Assembly (NCBI GenBank): GCA_022432975.1
Contig: CM039502.1
Location: 22,838,383 to 22,902,382 of the forward strand
Source: Begonia masoniana
Lineage: Eukaryota > Streptophyta > Magnoliopsida > Cucurbitales > Begoniaceae
Direction: 5' to 3'
DNA length: 64,000 nucleotides
This document shows, one piece after another, positions 54,912-64,000 of the stretch (the first letter of the stretch is position 1; each line of letters starts with the position of its first letter). Position numbers and translations under genes: made by a program. Below the pieces are notes generated by a model. The model was not told where the DNA came from, ran no database searches, and saw only the letters and a program-made list of their open reading frames with translations.

Positions 54912-57640
54912 TATTTGAATTGTCCGCTCAGACTGTTCATCAATTTAAGGATGAAAAGCAGTGATAAATGTAAGCTTCACCCCATCGAACCTTGCAGACT
55001 CTTCCAGACACTCGAGGTAAACCGAGGATTCTGATGAGAGACATCATGTAACCTAACGATCTCCTGAACATACAACTCTGCAAACTGGTCCATCGTATAG
55101 GACATCTTAACAGGTAGGAAGTGGACCGGCTTCGTCAATCGGTCCACTATAACCCATATGCTATCATGGCCTTTGGCTATCTTCATCAAGCCAACTACAA
55201 AGTCCATAGCAATGTTCTCTAACTTCCACTCTGGGATCGGTAAAGGCTGAAGAGTACCTCATGACCTTTGATGTTCTGTCTTGACCTACTGGCATACCAT
55301 ACAAGACTCTACGTACTTGGCAACATCCCCCTTCAGATTTGGCCACCAATAATGTAGCTTCAAGTCTCGGTACATCTTAGTATTGCCTGGATGCACTGAA
55401 AAAGAAGACGAGTGTGCTTCTGCCAAAATCAACTTCCGTAATTCCTCGTCTCTAGGGACATACCATCGATCTCTGAATTTCAGAATATTATCCTCTGAAT
55501 AACTGAACTCAAAAGAAGAATCCGCCAATTTGCTCAACATGTCGTTCTTCTCCTTTAAATCTTTTTTGTTGAGCCTCCTTGATTTTGTCTAAAATGGTCG
55601 GCCGAATGGTTAACTCCAAAAGTAAGGCCGATAGCTCTGAAACTATCTCCAATTCAATCTTCTGAACTTCAACCTTCAGAGGTATAGACATGGCCGACAC
55701 CAGGGTTTACATTGTCGTTGAAATTCAACTCAATGCGTTGGCTACCACATTAGCCTTACCAGGATGGTACTTAATTTCAAAATCATAGTCCTTAACAAAT
55801 TCAAGCCATCGTCTTTGCCTCATGTTCAATTATTTCTGAGTAGAGAGGTATTTCCAGCACTTGTGGTCCAAAAACACCTCGCATTGCTGGCCATACAGGT
55901 AGTGCCTCTATATTTTCAGTGCAAATACAACCGTAGCTAACTCCAAATCGTGAGTGGGGTAATTTTGCTAATAACTTTTTAGCTGCCTAGAAGCATACGC
56001 TACGACCTTTCCCTCTTGCATTAACACACAACCAAGCCGAATCTTGGAAGCATCACAATATACACTGAATTTCTTTTCTTCCACTAGGAGTGTCAATAGA
56101 GGAGCTACCGTCAACTTCAGTTTCAACGTTTGAAAGCTCTTTTCACAAGCTTCTAACCATAAATATTTGATGTCTTTCTTTGTTAAACTTGTCAGAGGCT
56201 TGGCTATCATCGAGAATCAATTAATTAACTTCCTATAATAGATTGCCAACCCCAGGAAACTACAAATTTTGCTGGCATTTTTTCGGTTGCCGCCAATCTT
56301 TTACAGCTTGTATTTTCACCAAATCAACGGAGATGCCTTCAGCAGAGATGATGTGGCCCAGAAAGTTGACTCTATCTAGCCAAAATTCGTACTTAGAGAA
56401 CTTGGAGTACAAGTGCTGCAGTTTCAGGGTCGACAGAACAATCTTCAGGTGCTCTGCGTGCTCTTTCTTAGTTCGAGAATAGACTAGAATGTCGTCTATA
56501 AATACAATCACGAACTTGTCCAAATACTCCCAAAACACTCGGTTCATCAAGTCCATGAAAGCTGCAAGGGCATTCGTCAGTCCAAACGACATCATCAGAA
56601 ATTCGTAACGCCCGTATCGGGTCCTCAACGCTATTTTTGGCACGTCCTCAGTCTTACCTTTAATTGGTAATAGCCCGAGCGTAAGTCAATATTTGAAAAC
56701 ACTTTAACCCCTTGGGACCCGTTCTTTTTCTTAACAAACAGAACAGGTGCACCCCAGGGAGAACAACTAGGGCGTATGAAATCTTTGTCCACTAACTCCC
56801 TCAATTGAGTCTTTAACTCCTCCAGTTCGACCGCTGCCATGCGGTAGGGATTCTTAGATACCGGTGAGGCTCCAGGGCAAGTATCAATGACAAATTCTAT
56901 CTCTCGGTTTGGAGGTAATCCCGACAAGTCAATCAAAAATACTTCTGGGAACTCACGAACTGTAGGAATATCTTGAAGCTTTAACTTGCCCTTCCCTCGC
57001 ACATCGATTACACTGGCCAGAAATCCCCTACATCCATTCTTCAGCAATTGTTGGGCTTCCATCAAAGATATAATTGGCATCTTGCTTGCTTTTGGTATAG
57101 CTTGGAAGGAATACCGCTCTCCATTTCGGGGGTGGAATTCTACTAGTCCAAACCTACAACTTATCGTGGCGTAGTGTCTGAACAGCCAATTCATCCCCAC
57201 GATGACTTTGTACCCTTTCATACCGATTATAATCAACTCTCCATATAATTTCTTATCCCCTACCAATATGATATCACCATTTACTACTTGATCCGAATGT
57301 AAAGACCCACCAGACGGGAACACGACTCTATAAAACTTATCAGCCGACAAAAACCATAGATTATGCTTGCACACAATCGCAGTTGCTACAAACGAATGTA
57401 TAAGTGTGTACGCGGGTTCACGACAGATCAAGATTGTACCTGTTATGACCGAGTGTTGTACTGCATCTTCATCTTCCATCAGAGCAAAGACTCTTGGCGC
57501 CACTCTTGCCCAGTTTTTATCTAGCGGCATATGAAAGTCTCTGATTCGATGGCCAACCTTGTCTAATCAGAAACATCGGCCCGTATAAAGCTTGCATTTG
57601 TCGAAGTGGTTTCTCTGGCAGTGGGACATAAAGGAACTTG
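54912..57640 (-). pseudogene. pol of element G: protease, RT, RNase H, integrase core (broken)
   Basis: Pieces in order: protease and RT start (57530-56631), RT core (56643-56260: [16 protein letters not shown]), RNase H (56210-55968 and on to about 55750), linker (55700-55509), integrase zinc finger (55540-55286: ESCMVCQ) and core (55207-54977: MDFVVGLMK). Two in-frame losses stand out. In the protease, TLI is followed directly by HSFVAT, so the catalytic DTGAT is missing. In RT, about 100 bp between KKKNGS and [13 protein letters not shown] are missing, taking the YRELNK block. Many further frameshifts and stops. Confidence 0.9.
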
Positions 57641-57721
57641 GGGAGCTTGAGGAGCCCCATGAGGTCGTTTCCCTATTCCTTGATTGTCATTTGGGTTATA
57701 GGGCCTTTTAACACCCCTCTG

Positions 57722-58495
57722 TTATTGCTGCCAACCCTTGTTCTGCTGGAGTTGCCATTTCCTATTCTGTTGCGGTTGTGGCTGTACATCTCTAACGAAC
57801 CTCTTTGGCGACTCATGGTGTCCCTGAATCGTCACCTCTACCTCTTCCAATTCCAAGGCCTTATCCACCACCTTGAAATACGGTATGTTGTGAATTTCCA
57901 TGGTTTTCACCCGCTTGTACAGGTCTGACTTCAATCCGTGAACACACTGGTGAATATTATCTTCTTCGTCACTCACCAGCTGGGCCGCAAATTGGGATAG
58001 TGCTTCAAACTTACGAACATAATCCACCACAGAACTAACTTGGTGTAACTGCATAAACTCCATCTTCTTGCTTGCCCGAACTGCTCGGCTGAAGTACTTG
58101 GCGAAGAAGACCGTCTTAAATCGTTCCCATGTCATAGTTTCCAAACCAGTGGTGCTCTGAATCGTGTCCCACCAATGCCTCGCATCCAGTGCAAGGTGGA
58201 AAACGGCGCATGTAATCTTGTCCTTTTCATCAACCTTGGCGTATTTGAACATGTCTTCTATCATCCGAATCCATTCCTCTGCATAGATAGGATCCAAAGC
58301 TTGGCCATTGAACGTAGGAGGTCGAAGTCGGTGAAATCGTTCGCCTCCTTGGTCATGAGTCACACTTGAACTAGAGTTTCCTTGTTCCTCTCTAGCCATG
58401 AACCGGATCTGATAGGATTGGTGATGAACAAACTCCCTTAGCTGAGCAATCGTGTTACCTTCTTCATCGACTTCTCTTTGACGTTCTCTCACCAT
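57722..58495 (-). pseudogene. gag of element G
   Basis: I chose the ATG at 58495 (MVRERQREVDEEG), after the acceptor-like AG at 58506; an upstream in-frame ATG at 58513 would lie in the possible leader intron. The Gag core AEEWIRMIEDMFKYAKVDEKDK, RHWWDTIQST and VRKFEALSQFA is intact over about 255 codons. TAG at 57722 ends the Gln-rich linker. The zinc knuckle would lie at about 57530-57640 and is damaged: only scattered Cys remain. Confidence 0.92.
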
Positions 58496-58637
58496 CTTGT
58501 CAATCCTAAACACATAATAAGCACATCTTGACTTTAAATGACATTACAAAAATCTTAAACACTTACAGTTGTTGGAGTGTACTCATGCGGCGATTGTGCT
58601 GGTAGGCAATCTACAGAATCGATTTTAAAACCCGGGT

Positions 58638-58649
58638 GCTCTGATACCA
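58638..58649 (-). other. Primer binding site of element G
   Basis: On the minus strand TGGTATCAGAGC, four bases after the 5' LTR end (58654). It fits initiator Met-tRNA. Confidence 0.92.
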
Positions 58650-58653
58650 TAAT

Positions 58654-60097
58654 TGTGACGACTCAAATCCTGTCAGGGCCGCCACGAACTAGCCGTAACA
58701 TACATTTACTGATCATTGTTCCTTGCCATAAAATTTTTTTCATTTTTCCCATAACACTTTCAAAATGGACTTTGAATGATCGATCCTCCTCTATCAACAT
58801 TTAATGCCTAACTTAAAACATACGTAAAACAACTCGTTTAGGGTCGAAAAACATCACTTTAAACTTGGGACTCAAAATAACAAGTAGGACATAGGCATGG
58901 GGCACGCCCGCGCGCTAGCCGCGTGCGCACCGTGCGCTAGCCGCGTGCGCACTGTGCGCTAGCCGCGTGCGCACCGTGCGCCCAAGGTGCACCCCCCGCT
59001 CTCCCGTATTGCGCGCACCACGCTCTCCTCGCACATCATCCTGCGTGACACTGTGCGCCATCTGGCAGACCACGCCGCACGAACCACGAGCCTATTTAGC
59101 GGCCACGGCTCATGCACCATGCGCACCGCACCACGCCGTGTGCACCGCGTGCCCATTGTGCACTGCGCGCTTACCGCTCGGCCAAGGCACACGCCCGTGC
59201 GCAGCTCGCTTTGCCCCGTGCTCCTCGCGCCACCCAAGCACCGCGGGCCAACCGCTCGGCCACGGCACTCGCCCCGCATGCACTGTGCCTTGCCGCGTGC
59301 CTGGCGCCCCACGGGAGCCGATCGATCCGCCCCTTAGCCAATCGATCGGCATCCACTCGTGTGCCAGGCCAACTTTGCCTTATATTTGGCTGATTGATCG
59401 GCCACGCTCAGCTGATCGATCGGCGGGCGCTCTGGTTTTTGCCCTAAATACTATACTTCAGCTGATCGATCGGCCACCAAGCGCCTATCGATTGGCTGTG
59501 TAGGGCAGCGCGCCCTGCTCGCCCCTTCTGGACTCTCTGTGTGCGCGCCAGCTGCACGTTTTGCGCGCCCAGCTGCACGCTTAGCGTGACCCTCCCTTTC
59601 TTTTCTCCTTTCCTTTGCTATTTTTCCAACTTTTCTCTACAAACATCAAACACAAACATCCTTAAATCATCAACAAACATATCTATGTAAAATACACATC
59701 TTTACTCACAATCATCCACAACCTAATCATCAATTCAATCCAACCCCTAAATCATTTTATCATATTCATGCACAGCGGAAAGACACATCAAAACATCTTA
59801 AGGGTAAGCCCATTCATAATCCATCCAAAAGACAAAGACTTCAAGCTATACACTAATCATCCAAATTATCAACATTATTCACATCTAGTCCTAATACCTG
59901 TACATACATCACCCCAAAATACTTGGAGCACACCCATGGGTCACATAAGCCTGGCCAGCACAAAAATCCTGCCATGAGCACCATCCAGCAACCCGACCCA
60001 AACATCGTCATTAGGTTTCAAATCCTCACCTTCCAACTCATCACTTACATCATAAGGTTTAAAATGTAAGCCTAATGCTTAGTAAGAGGTGTAAACA
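58654..60097 (-). repeat. Element G, 5' LTR, proximal part
   Basis: Matches 51104-52580 of the left LTR. It has the GC-rich block 58905-59310, four gatcgatcggc words (59325-59490), and the acceptor-side block (tagtaagaggtgtaaaca) at its end, where the solo LTR enters. The three gcgctagccgcgtgcgcac units at 58911-58975 are a 25 bp tandem repeat absent from the left LTR. No gene. Confidence 0.9.
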
Positions 60098-60259
60098 TGT
60101 AACACCCGACAATTTTGGCCAGGTGATTTCTTAACCATTTTAATTGTCACCCTTTTATTGACCTTTATGATTTTAAATTTAATGCCAAGACTTATTTATT
60201 ACAAGTTGAGTGAAACTAGGTTGGGTGGCAAGTTTGTAATTAAGGTGGATTTTAATTGG

Positions 60260-60267
60260 TATAAATA
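60260..60267 (+). promoter_or_regulatory. TATA box of the 3.8 kb solo LTR
   Basis: TATAAATA, about 160 bp into the LTR, before a pyrimidine-rich leader. Confidence 0.6.
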
Positions 60268-61691
60268 GGTTATGGGAATTCTTAACCTCATTAAAACCTC
60301 GCTGTAGCCGACATTTCCTCTCGGCGATTCCCTTCCTTCCAGAGCTCCCTCTCTGCCAGCTATTCCTTCGCCGGTGACCAGTTCTTCGGCCTCGACTTCG
60401 ACAATCCACGCTCTAGGTAAGACTTAGACAATGTAGTTACTGGGTAGTTACTTAGAGCTCTGTCTTCAGCTAGAACTTGAGGTTTCGGATTCTTCACTAA
60501 CGGAGTAATGGTAGTGACAATCATGATCTGTGTTTAGTAATGACATTTCCGATTCGATTCTGGACATTAAGATAACAAACCGTGTTTAGTTGTTAGACTT
60601 AATCCGGTTATTTAGGTTCTGGAAGTTTAATTTGTACACACTAGGCGCTCGACTATGAAGATTTAGAAATATCTATGTTAGATACTAAGATGACTTTTAG
60701 TTAGGATTTTGATTTAACACTGTAATGTGAAATATTTCTAGGTGAAGAAGTTTGAAGAGAAGTGCTCAAGTTGCTAAGGAAACCAAGTAAGTGAACGAGT
60801 AAGACTTCTAGGGCCCTACATCACAAGGGTACTAAGTAGAAGTTGTTTATGATGTTAAAAGTACCTGTGCTAACATTTGGTTGTCTTCGGTACTCGAGTT
60901 GATGTTATGATCCTTTGAGGAATGAATGGCTTGTTCAGTAGTTTGAAGAACTAAGATTACTCATGCTCATGCATCATGAATATTTCTCAAGCATATGAAA
61001 ATGTTTTAAGTGCATGATTTCTCCCATGAACAAGATATGAACATGAAACTTATGCAACAAGGATTAAGAGAGGGTTGGGGGCGGTTTGGCGTATGTCACT
61101 GTCCAAAAGAAGGACCATGAATACGACCTGCAAGGGACTATGTACACTCTCACTGTCAACCCCCTTTTCGGCACAAATCCTCCCTTAATCCATATGATGA
61201 AAACGATGAACATGAACAAGAACAAGAACAGGAAAAGATCGTGAACATGTGTTTCCTTTAATTTGTGCATTCATGCATACATGTTAGCATTGCACTCCTT
61301 ACTAAACATTAGTCTTATAGTTTAAACCTTATGATGTAGGTTAAGAACTACCAGGTGAGGATTTCAAGTCTAATGAGGATGTTTAAGGCTGGTTACTGGA
61401 AGGAGTTCAGGTTGTCAGTGAGTGGCTGGAAGGCGATTTCAACTCCTGGTTACTACTTTTATCATATTAGTAAGGTTATGAATACTGAGGTCTATGTAGG
61501 ATGCTTTCTTAAAACAATGGATATTGGAACCTGACTGACTAACTTCTGAGTTTGAGAATGATAGTGAAATGATAGAATGATCTGTTTTGTTAGAGTCTCT
61601 CGCTACAAGTATTCAAGATGAGACTATGATCCAACTGTGTGTTAGTTTATTCAGTCATGTTGAAGTTTGTGAAAGTCTGAAAGTTTTATGT

Positions 61692-62632
61692 CTATCGGAT
61701 GATGTCTTCCATCAGATGATGTCATCTATCGGATGATGTCTTCCATCGGCTGATGTCTTCTATCGGATGATGTCTTCCATCGGATGATGTCTTCTATCGG
61801 ATGATGTCTTCTATCGGATGATGTCTTCCATCGGATGATGTCTTCCATCGGCTGATGTCTTCTATCGGATGATGTCTTCCATCGGCTGATGTCTTCTATC
61901 GGATGATGTCTTCTATCGGATGATGTCTTCCATCGGCTGATGTCTTCTATCGGATGATGTCTTCTATCGGATGATGTCTTCCATCGGCTGATGTCTTCTA
62001 TCGGATGATGTCTTCCATCGGATGATGTCTTCCATCGGCTGATGTCTTCTATCGGATGATGTCTTCTATCGGATGATGTCTTCCATCGGCTGATGTCTTC
62101 TATCGGATGATGTCTTCCATCGGCTGATGTCTTCTATCGGATGATGTCTTCCATCGGCTGATGTCTTCTATCGGATGATGTCTTCCATCGGATGATGTCT
62201 TCCATCGGCTGATGTCTTCTATCGGATGATGTCTTCTATCGGATGATGTCTTCTATCGGATGATGTCTTCCATCGGATGATGTCTTCCATCGGATGATGT
62301 CTTCTATCGGATGATGTCTTCCATCGGCTGATGTCTTCTATCGGATGATGTCTTCCATCGGATGATGTCTTCTATCGGATGATGTCTTCTATCGGATGAT
62401 GTCTTCTATCGGATGATGTCTTCTATCGGATGATGTCTTCCATCGGATGATGTCTTCTATCGGATGATGTCTTCCATCGGCTGATGTCTTCTATCGGATG
62501 ATGTCTATCGGATGATGTTCTTCCATCAGATGATGTCATCTATCGGATGATGTCTTCCATCGGCTGATGTCCTTCTATCGGATGATGTCTTCCATCGGAA
62601 TGATGTCTTCTATCGGATGATTGTCTCCTATC
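61692..62632. repeat. 17 bp minisatellite, mixed variants, about 55 copies
   Basis: The unit is tatcggatgatgtcttc. Two variants (ccatcgg for ctatcgg, gctgatg for gatgatg) are mixed in a non-random order, for example pairs of a cggctgatg unit followed by a tatcggatgatg unit. Small indels appear towards the right end (62505-62632). Confidence 0.96.
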
Positions 62633-62669
62633 AAAAGGAGTATAATGAGTCACGTGATGTCATGTGTTA

Positions 62670-63626
62670 ATCGGATGATGTCTTCTATCGGATGATGTCT
62701 TCTATCGGATGATGTCTTCTATCGGATGATGTCTTCTATCGGATGATGTCTTCTATCGGATGATGTCTTCTATCGGATGATGTCTTCTATCGGATGATGT
62801 CTTCTATCGGATGATGTCTTCTATCGGATGATGTCTTCTATCGGATGATGTCTTCTATCGGATGATGTCTTCTATCGGATGATGTCTTCTATCGGATGAT
62901 GTCTTCTATCGGATGATGTCTTCTATCGGATGATGTCTTCTATCGGATGATGTCTTCTATCGGATGATGTCTTCTATCGGATGATGTCTTCTATCGGATG
63001 ATGTCTTCTATCGGATGATGTCTTCTATCGGATGATGTCTTCTATCGGATGATGTCTTCTATCGGATGATGTCTTCTATCGGATGATGTCTTCTATCGGA
63101 TGATGTCTTCTATCGGATGATGTCTTCTATCGGATGATGTCTTCTATCGGATGATGTCTTCTATCGGATGATGTCTTCTATCGGATGATGTCTTCTATCG
63201 GATGATGTCTTCTATCGGATGATGTCTTCTATCGGATGATGTCTTCTATCGGATGATGTCTTCTATCGGATGATGTCTTCTATCGGATGATGTCTTCTAT
63301 CGGATGATGTCTTCTATCGGATGATGTCTTCTATCGGATGATGTCTTCTATCGGATGATGTCTTCTATCGGATGATGTCTTCTATCGGATGATGTCTTCT
63401 ATCGGATGATGTCTTCTATCGGATGATGTCTTCTATCGGATGATGTCTTCTATCGGATGATGTCTTCTATCGGATGATGTCTTCTATCGGATGATGTCTT
63501 CTATCGGATGATGTCTTCTATCGGATGATGTCTTCTATCGGATGATGTCTTCTATCGGATGATGTCTTCTATCGGATGATGTCTTCTATCGGATGATGTC
63601 TTCTATCGGATGATGTCTTCTATCGG
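62670..63626. repeat. 17 bp minisatellite, homogeneous, about 56 copies
   Basis: The same 17 bp unit with no visible variation. It is separated from the mixed array by a 37 bp spacer containing gagtcacgtgatgtcatg. The contrast with its neighbour suggests a later expansion of one variant. Confidence 0.97.
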
Positions 63627-63881
63627 GTATGAGCGTGCCCCAGCTTTGGTCGTTTTGCGATCGTAGCTGCCTTGAGTTTCCAATTCCCTTCGGCCAAATA
63701 TCTTAACGTTTGTCTAATTATAAATGTTGTCTACTTATGGATTTTTCCGCTGTAAAGTCGAGGATTAAAGATAGAATTATCATCACTGAGAGAATTTAAA
63801 ATTTTCCGTAATTTCTCTTAGTTCAGTTCAATGTTTTGGGTAGCAAAACTGGGTCTGGAAGACTCGGGGCATTACAAAACA

Positions 63882-64000
63882 TATACATATGAATGATCAC
63901 GAATGCATGCGTCCTAAAAATCATGTTCGTGTTCTTATATCATCTTTCACTTGACATAGGTTAAGGGGCACAAAGGGGAGTGGCAAGAGAATCGTAATCA
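63882..64000 (-). repeat. Element G, 5' LTR, continued after the solo LTR
   Basis: tatacatatgaatgatcacgaa and the following cacaaaggggagtggcaag match 52586-52690 of the left LTR. It continues past the window end. Confidence 0.9.

Larger units (their letters stand above)
60098..63876 (+). mobile_element. Solo LTR, 3779 bp, in the 5' LTR of G (TSD aaaca)
   Basis: Starts TGTAACACCCGACAATTTTGG, ends GACTCGGGGCATTACA; aaaca stands at 60093-60097 and 63877-63881. Landmarks: TATAAATA at 60260, pyrimidine-rich leader near 60310-60350, donor-like ACCAA/GTAAGTGAA at 60787 (AG changed to AA), the ggggcggtttggcgtatgtc block at 61078, acceptor TGATGTAG/GTTA ending 61339. Half its length is two 17 bp arrays. 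Confidence 0.95.
51104..64000 (-). mobile_element. Element G: Tekay-like chromovirus, decayed, right LTR runs off the window
   Basis: On the minus strand: 5' LTR (58654 to beyond 64000, interrupted by a solo LTR), primer site 58649-58638, gag, pol, chromodomain, polypurine tract (about 54162-54144), 3' LTR 54143-51104. Domain order and wording match A and D. Pol has several small and two larger deletions. The left target duplication would be atacc (51099-51103); its partner is outside the window. Confidence 0.92.

Noticed and set aside
61692..63626. CRISPR-like array
   Set aside because: Units are contiguous, with no unique spacers, and the setting is a plant LTR.

Overview
This window looks like plant nuclear DNA, most likely a eudicot. 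It is a gene-free, heterochromatin-type block made almost wholly of nested LTR retrotransposons. The evidence is Ty3/gypsy (chromovirus) gag-pol genes with chromodomains, LTRs opening TGTAACACCCG, primer sites TGGTATCAGAG complementary to plant initiator Met-tRNA, plant-type TATA boxes and splice signals, and a Mutator-like transposase remnant. I found no host gene, tRNA, rRNA or CRISPR array. The species cannot be named from the sequence.

Layout. (1) 1-19147: element A, a Tekay-like chromovirus on the + strand. Its left LTR is cut by the window edge. Its pol is split by a solo LTR (6264-7606, TSD attgg) and by a complete, very young, minus-strand element C (7983-16523, TSD taatg) that carries the only intact gag-pol (1558 codons). 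(2) 19148-20323: a chimeric LTR segment, tandemly duplicated. (3) 20324-23739 and 33746-35316: element B, a pol-less derivative, interrupted by element D (23740-33745, + strand, decayed gag-pol, itself holding solo LTR 27572-30051, TSD tcctg). One deletion can explain the missing end of B and the missing start of D. (4) 35317-36648: a truncated minus-strand LTR (H). (5) 36649-45262: element E, a decayed minus-strand relative of C, holding a 4 kb solo LTR (36661-40705, TSD taaat). (6) 45263-47998: element F, a second pol-less element of the same type as B. (7) 47999-51103: a decayed Mutator-like transposase gene with a 542 bp tandem duplication. (8) 51104-64000: element G, a minus-strand Tekay-like element. 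Its right LTR runs off the window and contains solo LTR 60098-63876 (TSD aaaca).

How the parts relate. A, D and G encode the usual chromovirus set (Gag with CCHC knuckle, protease, RT, RNase H, integrase, chromodomain), but all are broken. B and F keep a Gag/zinc-knuckle module but have about 1.4 kb of noncoding DNA in place of pol, so they would have depended on autonomous relatives. C and E belong to a different (CRM/Galadriel-like) group whose pol reading frame runs on into the LTR.

The most notable pattern is in the LTRs. At least eight LTR copies of several related families share a donor-like AG/GTAAGTG and, 0.5-0.8 kb downstream, an acceptor-like TTACTAAGC...TGATGTAG/GTGA. This suggests a long leader intron. 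In or near it, individual LTR copies have grown very large, very homogeneous minisatellites: 23 bp x about 60, (AT) x about 262, 54 bp x 37, and 17 bp x about 110. All alignments were made by eye from the raw sequence; no search was run.
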